From Acidobacteriota bacterium (GTDB lineage Bacteria; Acidobacteriota; Polarisedimenticolia; Polarisedimenticolales; Polarisedimenticolaceae): DNA of 64,000 nucleotides. The stretch lies in contig JAOTYK010000002.1 of the NCBI GenBank assembly GCA_029861955.1, positions 124,001-188,000 of the forward strand, written 5' to 3'. Shown here one piece after another: positions 34,379-42,751 of this stretch (positions are counted from its first letter, which is position 1; each line of letters opens with the position of its first letter). The position numbers were made by a program, and so were the translations under genes. The notes under the pieces were generated by a model, which did no database searches, was not told the DNA's origin, and was given only the letters and a program-made list of their open reading frames with translations.

Positions 34379-35380
34379 TCACCGTGGTTGGATCTTCTGC
34401 CCCCTGGTAGGCTCACCACGCTCGATCTTTTCACCGTCCGCGGTGTAGTTGAGGAACTGGGACGGTAGGCCGTCGCCTTTGCCGAACTCTGCCGTGGTCT
34501 GCAGGTGGTAGTGGACGTGTGCCTCGCTCGTGTTGCCGCTATTCCCCGTCAGCCCGAGGGGCTGCCCGGCGGTCACCTTCTCCCCGACCTCTACGGCAAG
34601 CGTGCCCTGCTTGATGTGGGCGATGAACGAGAACTCGCCGTTCCCGTGATCGATGATGACGTGATTCCCCAACGCTTGCTTGGGGTTCATCTCGCCGGGG
34701 ACGTTGTCCTCCACATCGTTGGCGGCGGACACGACGATGCCATCGCCGGGCACGACGAGCGGTAAACCGAAACAGTAGTACTGCTCGTTTTCCGTGCCAT
34801 CCCCCTCATGAGTTGCCCCATCCCGCATCACGAGGACGTCGTAGGCGAACCGCTGATCGGGATACGCGGTGTGGTAGTTCTCTTTCAGGCTGCGCCCACC
34901 CCAGAACACATCCCACTCGTCGGTGAAGGGCAAGCGCAACGGCGTCTTGGTCTGGTATTCAAGATGCTCCGTTGCGGCTTCAACCTGTTTCGGACGAATC
35001 CTGAAACCGGCAATCTTCCCGTCATCGGAATAGGCCAGCACCACCTCTAGCGGGCTCTCGTGTTTTTCAAAGGTCGCCGCGCGAGTGTATATCTGGACTC
35101 CGCCTGCCGTCGTCACCGACTCGTCCAGGACGGAGACCTCTTTGCCGAGTTGCTCGCCGATCTGCGTGCGAAATACCTGGAGCGCGTCGACACTTAGCCC
35201 GGATTTCATCGCATCGTCGAAGTCAGCGTGCAGGGCGGCAAGTTCGCCCGAGTAAAACCGGGCCGTGTCCCGTTGACCGCGTTCGATGACGGCGCCATCG
35301 TCGGCGGCCGCGCTTACGACGGCGATGGAGAGACCTGCGAGAAGGACACAACAGCGGTAGGCGAGAGATCTTTGGCTCAT
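34379..35380 (-). CDS. M23 family metallopeptidase (LytM-like) with N-terminal DUF3887-like domain
   Basis: 333 residues, signal peptide LLAGLSIAVVSAAA. Residues about 30-130 resemble the DUF3887-type domain often fused to secreted hydrolases (RFYSGELAALHADFDDAMKS). The C-terminal part is an M23 fold: QRFAYDVLV (R-x-x-x-D, the metal-binding Asp), GNHVIIDHGNGEFSFIAHI and SEAHVHYHLQ (H-x-H). M23 enzymes cut peptidoglycan cross-links. The first zinc-ligand His (usually H-x(3)-D) is not clear here, since R-F-A-Y-D replaces it, so activity is uncertain. It starts 22 bp after the alpha/beta-hydrolase gene stop. Confidence 0.85.
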   Translation of the reverse strand: MSQRSLAYRCCVLLAGLSIAVVSAAADDGAVIERGQRDTARFYSGELAALHADFDDAMKSGLSVDALQVFRTQIGEQLGKEVSVLDESVTTAGGVQIYTRAATFEKHESPLEVVLAYSDDGKIAGFRIRPKQVEAATEHLEYQTKTPLRLPFTDEWDVFWGGRSLKENYHTAYPDQRFAYDVLVMRDGATHEGDGTENEQYYCFGLPLVVPGDGIVVSAANDVEDNVPGEMNPKQALGNHVIIDHGNGEFSFIAHIKQGTLAVEVGEKVTAGQPLGLTGNSGNTSEAHVHYHLQTTAEFGKGDGLPSQFLNYTADGEKIERGEPTRGQKIQPR

Positions 35381-35402
35381 CGTAATCCTGACTTTGAGCG
35401 AA

Positions 35403-36557
35403 CTAGTTGGCAGCTAGCGGAGAGTCCGCGTCGGGGTTGAGGGTAATCCGATCGGCCACAACCTCTGCAGACTCGACCTGCTCGATGAACTCACGCAACA
35501 AACTCGCGACGATCGCCGGTCGTTCTGAAGGTAGAGCGTGCTTGCTCTTTTCGATGACACGGAGTTGCGCATTCGGCAGTTGACGCTGCAGCTTGTAGCC
35601 CATCGATAGCGGCAGCACCTCGTCTCGCTCGCCCCAGATAATGAGGACTCTTGGCGTCACGGACTGATAGTCGGCGACAAGTTGTTCAATTTTGTTCCAC
35701 GTCGGACGCCGAGTCTCTGGAGAGTACGGCACCGTCTGTCTCAGGACCGCCTGGGCGGATCGTCGACGCTCTCGATTGATGAGAATCGATCTCAACCGGT
35801 CGGCTTCCAGATGAGTGGCATGGCTCGGGTCGTTCGTGCTCGCCAGCGCAATCCTGGCCGTCTTCCTCTTCACCATTCCGAACATCCGTGCGATGCCCAG
35901 CAGCGGCCCGGGGAGCTCTGCCACAGTCACGAAATCTGCCGGAATCCTCTCGACGGCGATATCGAGAGGAGCAAGGAGCACCGCACTTTCGACGCGTTCC
36001 AGGACATCGGGATACTCAATGCTAAGTGCCGGCGAACCCAATGCGCGAAGAACGACGGTTCCGCCGATTGAATGCCCGACAAACGTGAACGGCCCGCGGT
36101 CGTCGGTTTGATTGTCCCGCTCTCGAAGCACTTGCAAGATGCGGCGGGCCTGAGCTTCGGGTCCGTACCCTTCGGTCGGCAGGCTCTCGGGGTCGGGGTG
36201 ATCACTCTCCCCGCTTCCGAGCTGATCGATCAACACGATCTTGTGGTCCCGCCCCAGGTCTCCCACCAAGAACCGCCAGGTCTCTCGATTTGAGAATCCA
36301 CCATGAACAAACACCAGCGTTCGATCGGCGTCGGGGTTGTGGAGTTCCTCGACAGCCAATGCCTGTCCGCTGCCGCCATCCGCTGCGGTTTCGACCCGAT
36401 AGGTTGTCCACGAAGTTTGCTGTAGCCGCTGCGCCTCCAACTTCGCCAGGTGCGGCACCTGCTGAATCGTCCGCAGCTCGCGGTACGGATGGGCGCAGCC
36501 GACGGTCGCGAGAACCAGCAGGGACACGGTCAGTGTGAGATGGGTTCGCTTTCGCAT
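35403..36557 (-). CDS. alpha/beta-hydrolase, predicted lipoprotein
   Basis: 384 residues. Signal sequence ends ATVGC (lipobox, Cys21). Core motifs: HGG oxyanion region in LVFVHGGFSNRETW, nucleophile GHSIG in FTFVGHSIGGTVV, catalytic Asp in IIWGERDEVLP and His in EKSKHALPSERP. It is a classic single-domain hydrolase, probably acting on esters or lipids from the inner leaflet of an envelope membrane. The M23 gene follows 22 bp later in the same direction, so co-transcription is likely. Confidence 0.9.
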   Translation of the reverse strand: MRKRTHLTLTVSLLVLATVGCAHPYRELRTIQQVPHLAKLEAQRLQQTSWTTYRVETAADGGSGQALAVEELHNPDADRTLVFVHGGFSNRETWRFLVGDLGRDHKIVLIDQLGSGESDHPDPESLPTEGYGPEAQARRILQVLRERDNQTDDRGPFTFVGHSIGGTVVLRALGSPALSIEYPDVLERVESAVLLAPLDIAVERIPADFVTVAELPGPLLGIARMFGMVKRKTARIALASTNDPSHATHLEADRLRSILINRERRRSAQAVLRQTVPYSPETRRPTWNKIEQLVADYQSVTPRVLIIWGERDEVLPLSMGYKLQRQLPNAQLRVIEKSKHALPSERPAIVASLLREFIEQVESAEVVADRITLNPDADSPLAAN

Positions 36558-36605
36558 GGTCGATCGCGATCATACACGGGGTCGAAACCGCGGACGCAAT
36601 CGGAG

Positions 36606-36623
36606 TGGGGTCAGGTCAGACCC
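36606..36623. repeat. REP-like TGGGGTCAGGTCAGACCC segment
   Basis: This sequence overlaps the stop codon of the 38-residue membrane protein gene and contains TGGGGTCAGGTC, a motif type that recurs in REP/RAYT-like elements; its inverse CCTGACCCCA also occurs at 31304-31314. GGTCAGACC contains a short dyad. A genome-wide search is needed to confirm it as a repeat. Confidence 0.3.
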
Positions 36624-36727
36624 TGGGAGGTGTAGGCCGCCAGAAGCGCGCCGAGGGCGATGAGACCCAGGATCGGCAGGTAGGTCGTGATGACTCGATC
36701 TCGTAAGGGTTGTGCAGGCATCGACAT
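36611..36727 (-). CDS. 38-residue single-pass membrane protein (hypothetical)
   Basis: A tiny gene, 39 codons with the stop. ATG at 36727 is preceded by AAAGGAGGACAGC, one of the strongest Shine-Dalgarno sites in the window. The peptide has a basic N-terminus (PLRDRVITTY) and a hydrophobic helix (LPILGLIALGALLAAYTSQG), so it should insert with N-in topology. No family is recognised. The stop codon falls in a REP-like sequence, and the gene stands alone between the lipoprotein hydrolase and the Ig-like protein gene. Its coding status rests on the ribosome site and the membrane-like composition. Confidence 0.6.
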   Translation of the reverse strand: MSMPAQPLRDRVITTYLPILGLIALGALLAAYTSQGLT

Positions 36728-36806
36728 GCTGTCCTCCTTTCGTACATCAAGGTTACGAGTTCCATCGGACGGAGGCCCCGGGTTCGCTCAGCTCTTGCGG
36801 CATGGG

Positions 36807-36827
36807 GTCCGCAGCGAGCCTGCGGAC
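36807..36827. other. perfect 8-bp hairpin upstream of the Ig-like protein gene
   Basis: GTCCGCAG-CGAGC-CTGCGGAC forms an 8-bp stem with a 5-nt loop. No T run follows, so it is not a typical intrinsic terminator; it could be an operator or leader structure. It lies in the 186-bp gap 36728-36913, which also holds TTGACT (36880) and TATAAT (36907-36912), spaced 21 nt apart. Confidence 0.35.
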
Positions 36828-36913
36828 GCCCACGCGGGTCTGCGAGACGGCCAGGTTTTCCGGCCTTTCCCCTTCCAGTTTGACTCGGAGGGGGTGCGCC
36901 TTATCTTATAATT

Positions 36914-37624
36914 ATGTTACAAATTCGACGAGCCAACTCCAAAGATCCACCCCACGGTGCGGAGCACTCCGAGTCCAAATCCGTCATTCTCCTCCTGTTG
37001 CTCGTTCTGCTCAACGTCCTCATCCTCTCGCCGATCAACCTCGTTCGAGCGGCCGAGCCGTACATCCCGGAGGACCCGAACAACGCCCCGTTCAAAGTCC
37101 AACGCACCGTGGGCGATGCGTCAATGGTCCGGGAGGCGCAGGCGCACGTCATGGTCTTCCAGGGGCCTCACGATGACGACGTCGGCGTGCTGGACGACGG
37201 CGCACTCTACTTCTACGTAATCGAGCACCCCATTCGGGCCGTGACGCTCTCGGTGCACAAGAATGAAGCGCTGGGAACCGTTCGTCTCGGTTTCGATGAC
37301 GGCAAACCATCATCCGCGGCCGTCAACGTTGCGTGGTCCGGCCTGACCGTCCGACCGTCCGACATCTCAGCCGACGGGGCAACGGCGGCAACCGTGACCA
37401 TCGTTCCTCGGGACGGATTCGGAACTCCCCTGGGCGCCGGACTGAGAGTGCTGCTGGACGAAGCCTCGCTGCTGCCCGGTACTCCTGTTGGGCCGGTCGT
37501 CGATGAGGGCAACGGGCGCTACACGGTGCAGGTCGTTTCGTCGACTGCGGGAGCCGGCTCGGTCGTGGTCATCGTCGAGGATCAAATTCTGGCTGACCAA
37601 CCCACCGTGACCTACAAGTGGTAA
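36914..37624 (+). CDS. secreted Ig-like (invasin/Big_1-type) domain protein
   Basis: 236 residues. A hydrophobic segment (SVILLLLLVLLNVLILSPINLVRAA) at about 23-47 is a late signal peptide or anchor. The C-terminal about 100 residues form an invasin-like Ig domain (WSGLTVRPSDISADGATAAT, TVTIVPRDGFGTPLGAGLRV, NGRYTVQVVSSTAGAGSVVV). The middle part (VQRTVGDASMVREAQAHVMV) is not recognised. A TATAAT box ends one base before the ATG at 36914, which makes the exact start doubtful; translation could start a little downstream. Likely exported and structural or adhesive. Nothing convincing is coded in the 200 bp after it. Confidence 0.75.
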   Translation: MLQIRRANSKDPPHGAEHSESKSVILLLLLVLLNVLILSPINLVRAAEPYIPEDPNNAPFKVQRTVGDASMVREAQAHVMVFQGPHDDDVGVLDDGALYFYVIEHPIRAVTLSVHKNEALGTVRLGFDDGKPSSAAVNVAWSGLTVRPSDISADGATAATVTIVPRDGFGTPLGAGLRVLLDEASLLPGTPVGPVVDEGNGRYTVQVVSSTAGAGSVVVIVEDQILADQPTVTYKW

Positions 37625-37825
37625 CGACTGATGGTGCGGAAGATAGTCACGCGAAAGATCGTTGTCTTGTTCGCTGAGCCGTTGGCCTGTCGTGCCCGGT
37701 CATCCGACCGAGCTATAGCGAGATCGGCGGCAACGCCCGTGCCGCGTCGGCCAAGCTGCGCTGGGCCGTCCGCGACACGCCGGCGTAGATGGCGGCATTC
37801 GCTTTCATTTGCGCGATCGTGCCGT

Positions 37826-40800
37826 TCAACGCAACGGTGACTCGCCACACGCGTTCACGCTGGTTGCCAGGTAGAACAACAGCGGGTCGGCACTTACGCC
37901 GCCGACATCCACGTACTGAATGCCCGGAGTGCCCCCGTCGACGTCAACGATTCCTCCGGCGAACGGTGCTCCCCACAACGTCGTATCCGCGACGGTCTCG
38001 CGATAGACGTTCCATGTCAGTCCACCACCCCCCGGATCATTCCAGGTCAGCGCCACATCATTTGCGACTCGTGCGGCTAGCAGGTTCGCCGGATCGCCGC
38101 CCAGTGCACAGACACACGACGCCGCTATACACGCGCGCTCGGTCGGGCAGGCGCTGCCCGACTCAGTGGCTTCGACCGCGTAATAGTAATCGACGTTCTC
38201 GACCACCGTCGCGTCCGTGAATGTCGGCGTCCCCGACGTTCCGTAGACGTCCGGCCGGCTGGATGCGTCCGCACACGAGGTCTCGGAGCGATAGACGTTG
38301 TAAGCCCCCGAACCCGCCACGCCATCCCACGTCAGATCTAGACTGGTCGGACACGACGCGTTCGAATCCACGAGATTCGACGGTGCTCCACCGGGCCAGT
38401 TATCCGCCGTGTAGGGACCGTAGACGGTGACGGTATCGATCCACGCACCCTCCCCCTGCACCGAGCCATCGGAACCAAAACGGAATCGGACTTGCATCTT
38501 GGGCCCCGGGACCCCGGTGATGTTGACCAGATGCTCGCGATCGAAGGTATCGCCATCCACACTGCCGCCGGCGCCATCGCCGCCGATCATGTCGACGGCA
38601 TCGAAGATCGGGAATCCCTGACATCCGTTTTGATCTTGATCCGCGTTGTAGGTCACGTCGGTGGCGACGCTCCAGTCCGGCTCAGCGACTCCCTTGGTTT
38701 CAATGACCAGCCCGTCCGCAGCGAAAGTACCGATCGAGGAGCCGACCATCTCTGCATCCATCCACAGCCGAAAGCCCAGTGCGCCGCCGCCGACCGGTGG
38801 AACGAAGGGCGTCGTGAATAAGCCTGCGTCCAGGCTGCCGGAATAGGTGGTGCCCGTGCCCAGTCGCATGGAATGGCTACCCGAATGAGAGCGGTCGGTG
38901 GTCGGCGACGTCTCCCAGTCGTCGAAATAGGTGCCGCTACATTCGGGAAGATCACCGGTACCGTGAGCCACGCCATGGCCGAACCCCTGGGGTGTGCCAT
39001 CGTCGAAATCCCAGGTCTGCAACGCCGGACCAAGGTCACGGTTGGCGATGATCGTCATCGTATTTTCCCAGCCCAACGACTGACAGGAGACATCGTCGGC
39101 CACCCAACCGGGTCCCGAGATGTTCAGATCGAAATCGATCGAGTGGCTCGTCGGCGCACCGGCCTTGACCCGAATCTGGAAGCTGAGCACCGCGACGTTG
39201 AACGGGATCACCTGCACCGGACCCGGTCCGCTGAGGATCTCGACGTTGGGGTCGGCCGATTCCAGCGTCGCTAACGCATCGAACGGCTCGGTCTGGTAGT
39301 TCAATACGGGCACCTGGAGGGTCCAGATCTCACCGGGATCGGCCGCACCGTCTGCATCGCAGTCCCCGCTGATTGTCGGACGCACCTCTGCCAGACGACA
39401 CATCCGCTTGTCGCAGTCCATGAACGCTGTCGCCGAAAGGGGCGTCCCGTCACCGGAAAGGATCGTGGCCGTAATCGTCTCGCCATGAACGACATCCAGC
39501 TTGCCGTCGCCGATCACGAGCGGTCCATCGTTGCCGACCCAGGAGATATTGAGTGCGCCCTCGTGATATCCATCTGCGGTCACTGGATTGACGATGACGG
39601 TTTCGCTGTCACCGCCTGAAGCAGTCAGCGTCACACCCGGACTGCCGGCTGCAAGTTCGTCCTTCAGCGCGACGGTCAAATCGCCGGTGCAAACGTAGTG
39701 AGGCCGGTTCAGTCCCATCCACGGTCCATCGATCATCTGCATGGCCTTGTTGGCATTGACACGGCCATAACCCATGAACTGATCCCAGCCAGCGGTGTCC
39801 TCTGATGGCGCGCCGACCTCGTCGTCGCTGCTAAGCCTCATCAGGTAGCGTAACTCGTGGACGTGAAGATTCGGATCCTCGGCACGCAGGAGTGTGGCGA
39901 GTCCCGCGGCGAACGGCGAAGAGGACGACGTGCCACCGAAGTAGGTGTAGCCACCGTTCAGTGCCGTCGAACGGGTGTTGGGTCCGGGAGCCGTCAACTC
40001 GGTGACGTCATTATATGCGTAGACACGGACGTCGCTCGAATTGGAGCCGCCAACGGGGACCACCTCTTCATACGCTGCCGGGGTGCCCAGGCTGTAACCC
40101 GTGGAGTTGATCGCCGACGCGAAACCCAGCGCCCCGAGTGCGGTCGCATACTCCGTGGCGTCGATGACACCCTGCAGCCAGACCGCGCCAAACGTGTGAG
40201 ACATGTTGTAGGTATGGGCCCCGTTGTCTGCGGCGAATCGCATCGCATCCGCCTCATCCACCGAATCCGACACACGCAGCGGCATCAGTCCGCACTGGTG
40301 ACAGACACCCGCGACGCCGATCGAGTTATTGCCGCGTGCCGCCGCGATCCCACATGATCCCGTCCCGTGACCATTGAAATCATCAGGGTTTGGGTCTTCG
40401 TCGATGAAGTCCCAACCCGGAACGAGGTTTGCGACGAGATCGGGGTGGTCGAGGTCTACACCGGAATCGAGCACGGCGACGATGTGAGTCGGACCTCCAA
40501 CCTGGGTGTCCCACGCTAGGTCGGTGTCGGCGTCGGCGTCGGCGCTACCGACCGAACCGTTGACGTTTTGCCCCACGTTCACATGGGACCACTGATTGGA
40601 AAACTCCGCGTCGTTAGGCGCCGACAGGTGACGCAGCAGATAGACCGGTTCGGCGTACTCGACCCAGGGCTGCCGTGAAAACTCGTCAACCAACTCGCTT
40701 ACCTTCTTCGAGTCTTGACGGCCGAGTTGCAAGACGTAGAGACGGTCGAGACCGATCTCGCTGAACACGGCCCAGTCGCCGATCGGCGTACCGTGTTGAC

Positions 40801-41080
40801 GCACGACCCGATAACCGTCGGCGATGCCGTGTCGCGCACACATCTCTGCCAGTTCGGGTAATTGTGGGAGACCGTACTCGGGAAGACCGGGGGCGCGAGA
40901 CGCGGCGTCGGCCTTGAGTTTGACGACCAGGCGATCGTCACGCGGGACTCCGGGTTCGGCACCCACCACACCACTCGAATAGTGCGGAGACGGTACGGCA
41001 GGCTCGGCCGCCGACGCACCCATCGTCGCGAGCAGGAGCGTCAGTGAGAATGCACACACGGACGGAAGACGGACTTTCAT
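37826..41080 (-). CDS. secreted subtilisin-like S8 serine protease with C-terminal fibronectin-like domains
   Basis: 1084 residues. Signal peptide FSLTLLLATMGASAAE, then a fervidolysin-like propeptide (about 40-170), then the S8 domain with Asp in AVLDSGVDLDHPD, His in NGHGTGSCGIAAARG and Ser in GTSSSSPFAAGLATL. After about residue 480 come beta-sandwich regions, a laminin-G/CBM-like stretch (GALGFRLWMDAEMVGSSIG) and two fibronectin-like modules (LTWDGVAGSGAYNVYRSETS; LTWNDPGGGGLTWNVYRETV) rich in paired cysteines. ATG 41080 follows a G-rich ribosome site; the frame extends to 41170 without a signal peptide. An extracellular protease, consistent with a protein-degrading lifestyle. Confidence 0.9.
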   Translation of the reverse strand: MKVRLPSVCAFSLTLLLATMGASAAEPAVPSPHYSSGVVGAEPGVPRDDRLVVKLKADAASRAPGLPEYGLPQLPELAEMCARHGIADGYRVVRQHGTPIGDWAVFSEIGLDRLYVLQLGRQDSKKVSELVDEFSRQPWVEYAEPVYLLRHLSAPNDAEFSNQWSHVNVGQNVNGSVGSADADADTDLAWDTQVGGPTHIVAVLDSGVDLDHPDLVANLVPGWDFIDEDPNPDDFNGHGTGSCGIAAARGNNSIGVAGVCHQCGLMPLRVSDSVDEADAMRFAADNGAHTYNMSHTFGAVWLQGVIDATEYATALGALGFASAINSTGYSLGTPAAYEEVVPVGGSNSSDVRVYAYNDVTELTAPGPNTRSTALNGGYTYFGGTSSSSPFAAGLATLLRAEDPNLHVHELRYLMRLSSDDEVGAPSEDTAGWDQFMGYGRVNANKAMQMIDGPWMGLNRPHYVCTGDLTVALKDELAAGSPGVTLTASGGDSETVIVNPVTADGYHEGALNISWVGNDGPLVIGDGKLDVVHGETITATILSGDGTPLSATAFMDCDKRMCRLAEVRPTISGDCDADGAADPGEIWTLQVPVLNYQTEPFDALATLESADPNVEILSGPGPVQVIPFNVAVLSFQIRVKAGAPTSHSIDFDLNISGPGWVADDVSCQSLGWENTMTIIANRDLGPALQTWDFDDGTPQGFGHGVAHGTGDLPECSGTYFDDWETSPTTDRSHSGSHSMRLGTGTTYSGSLDAGLFTTPFVPPVGGGALGFRLWMDAEMVGSSIGTFAADGLVIETKGVAEPDWSVATDVTYNADQDQNGCQGFPIFDAVDMIGGDGAGGSVDGDTFDREHLVNITGVPGPKMQVRFRFGSDGSVQGEGAWIDTVTVYGPYTADNWPGGAPSNLVDSNASCPTSLDLTWDGVAGSGAYNVYRSETSCADASSRPDVYGTSGTPTFTDATVVENVDYYYAVEATESGSACPTERACIAASCVCALGGDPANLLAARVANDVALTWNDPGGGGLTWNVYRETVADTTLWGAPFAGGIVDVDGGTPGIQYVDVGGVSADPLLFYLATSVNACGESPLR

Positions 41081-41211
41081 CGAATGCCCCCTAATCTGAC
41101 GAGACTGCCGGTCACAGGTACGAGTACCGCGACCTGCGAGGTCGGTCAAGGACGACCGACCCGGCAGCACCCAATCCTTGCATATATCGGAATCTGATGT
41201 AGGAGCGTCCG

Positions 41212-41253
41212 ATGAATCTCAAAGGCACCCTTCCCACGTTATTCGTGTCATAA
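41212..41253 (+). CDS. candidate 13-residue leader peptide upstream of the ECF operon
   Basis: ATG 41212 with TAGGAG at about 7-nt spacing opens a 13-codon frame (MNLKGTLPTLFVS, stop TAA). It lies 65 bp before the first gene of the ECF operon. It may be a regulatory upstream ORF or chance; there is no codon bias to judge from in so short a frame. Confidence 0.3.
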   Translation: MNLKGTLPTLFVS

Positions 41254-41318
41254 GATCCCGGCTCCGGAACGACTCACTCCTGAACCGGCAAGAATCCCCG
41301 GTCGAACAGGAGAGCCTC

Positions 41319-41843
41319 ATGAAGAGATTTGCCCCCGTCGCCTTGCTCATGACCGTCGCCGTCTCGGCATTGGCGATACCGGCCATCGCCCAGGAGTTTC
41401 GGCCCTACGACGAACCTCCGACCCGCTTTGAGGAGCGAGTCCAACGACAGGGTGAGGTCGTAGCCAACCACGGCGAACGCCTTCGACCTTCACTGATGGT
41501 GGTCGCCCGCGCACTGGAACTGGACGAATTCCAGATCGGCAACTCGATCGAGTTGCTGACCGTCAGACGCCAGGCCGTTCTGCCGCTGGCCCGCGAGATC
41601 GACCTTCTCGAGCACGCATTGGAAGAGTTGATCAAGTCCGACGATCCCAACCCCGCAGCGATCGGCGTGTTGGTGTTGCAGATTCGCGAGTTGAGGCAGG
41701 CCATCGGCTCCCACCAGCAGACGTTCATCGAGGCCTTCGTCTCGCAATTGGACGAAGACCAGCAGGGACGACTGGCACGGATCAACCTGGCCGCGTCGGT
41801 GGCACCGGTCCTACCGGCGTTCAAGAAGTTGGGTCTGGTCTGA
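41319..41843 (+). CDS. periplasmic LTxxQ/Spy-like helical protein (first of operon)
   Basis: 174 residues. Signal peptide LLMTVAVSALAIPAIAQ, then an all-helical domain like Spy/CpxP/CnrX-type proteins: helices around LRPSLMVVARALELDEFQ, LLTVRRQAVLPLAREIDLLE and SHQQTFIEAFVSQLDEDQQGR. These proteins bind misfolded polypeptides or metals in the periplasm. ATG 41319 follows AACAGGAGAGCCTC. The gene precedes an ECF sigma factor by 30 bp, and a second LTxxQ protein closes the operon, which suggests a CnrYXH-like envelope-sensing unit. Confidence 0.75.
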   Translation: MKRFAPVALLMTVAVSALAIPAIAQEFRPYDEPPTRFEERVQRQGEVVANHGERLRPSLMVVARALELDEFQIGNSIELLTVRRQAVLPLAREIDLLEHALEELIKSDDPNPAAIGVLVLQIRELRQAIGSHQQTFIEAFVSQLDEDQQGRLARINLAASVAPVLPAFKKLGLV

Positions 41844-41873
41844 TTCCGCTCCGGAATCGACTAAACTCAGGTG

Positions 41874-42368
41874 ATGACAGAGCCCAGGGCGCAGCTGGAA
41901 CAGCACCACGCCGACGCCTTCGCCTGGGCGGTCAGCTGCTGTAAAGGAAACGGAACGATGGCGGAAGACGTATTGCAAACGACGTACCTCAAGATTCTCG
42001 AGGGTCGTGCGCGGTTCGACGGCCGTTCATCGTTCCGTACCTGGCTGTTCTCCGTGATCCGTCATACCGCACTCGATGGTTGGCGCTCGCCGTGGCACAA
42101 GCGTCGTCGCTCGATGACCGACGCCGACCTGCAACGACCGGCACCGTCGTCGGACGCCGATGTCGTCGACCTGTCCCGGGTGGCCGACGCACTGGCCGGA
42201 CTGGCACCACGACAGTCGGAGGTGTTGACCCTGGTCTACGGTCACGGGATGACCGTCCGCGAGGCGTCGACGGTGTTGGGGATCTCCCAGGGCAGTACGT
42301 CCCAGCATCTCCATCGTGGCAAGCAGAATCTCCGCGAGCAGTTCACGAACACCGGTGAAAAGAAATGA
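41874..42368 (+). CDS. ECF (extracytoplasmic function) RNA polymerase sigma factor
   Basis: 164 residues, normal for an ECF factor. Region 2 is visible as MAEDVLQTTYLKILEGRARF and RSSFRTWLFSVIRHTALDGW, the -10 recognition helices. Region 4 is PRQSEVLTLVYGHGMTVREA plus ASTVLGISQGSTSQHLHRGK, the -35-binding helix-turn-helix. GTG 41871 is an alternative start. Its stop overlaps the ATG of the anti-sigma gene (42365), so the two are coupled. It probably controls its own operon and envelope-stress genes. Confidence 0.92.
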   Translation: MTEPRAQLEQHHADAFAWAVSCCKGNGTMAEDVLQTTYLKILEGRARFDGRSSFRTWLFSVIRHTALDGWRSPWHKRRRSMTDADLQRPAPSSDADVVDLSRVADALAGLAPRQSEVLTLVYGHGMTVREASTVLGISQGSTSQHLHRGKQNLREQFTNTGEKK

Positions 42369-42751
42369 TGCAGGACAAGGATCTCGAGCGGGCGATCCAG
42401 CAGGTCACCCAACAACGGAAAGACGACGCACCGTCGTTCGACACTCTGATCGAGAAGCCCCGTCGTTCGGGTCCGTCGCCGGCTCGTTGGTGGGCGGCGG
42501 CGGCGGCGGCGATCGTGATCCCGGTGGCGCTCTTTATGACTCTTCGAAACGACGAACCCGGCCACGAAAACGAATTGGACGCGTTCGACACCATCATCGC
42601 CTGGCAGGCACCCACCGATGTTTTCTTGCCGTCCGCAATGGACGGCTGGGACACGGGTGTCCCGCCGCTTGGCTCCACTGAATTGACGATTTACGACGGC
42701 ACGCCCGCAGAGACCGCGACCGCCACTGCCGAAGACGAGGTGACCCCATGA
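42365..42751 (+). CDS. putative membrane anti-sigma factor
   Basis: 128 residues: a cytoplasmic N-terminus of about 40 residues (LERAIQQVTQQRKDDAPSFD), one membrane helix (WWAAAAAAIVIPVALFM, about 44-60) and a short acidic periplasmic tail. No zinc HxxxCxxC motif is present. Size, topology and the overlap with the ECF gene on one side and the LTxxQ gene on the other argue for an anti-sigma factor of the CnrY/short type. Alternative: a membrane protein of unknown role. Confidence 0.72.
   Translation: MMQDKDLERAIQQVTQQRKDDAPSFDTLIEKPRRSGPSPARWWAAAAAAIVIPVALFMTLRNDEPGHENELDAFDTIIAWQAPTDVFLPSAMDGWDTGVPPLGSTELTIYDGTPAETATATAEDEVTP

Noticed and set aside
36880-36912. TTGACT and TATAAT before the Ig-like gene as a good sigma-70 promoter.
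   Set aside because: The 21-nt spacing is too long and the start codon would lie upstream of the transcript start.
37631-37825. A short frame after the Ig-like protein containing YSEIGGNARAASAKLRWAVR, faintly like the end of an ECF sigma factor region 4.
   Set aside because: Similarity is too weak, no start or ribosome site fits, and no other sigma region is present.
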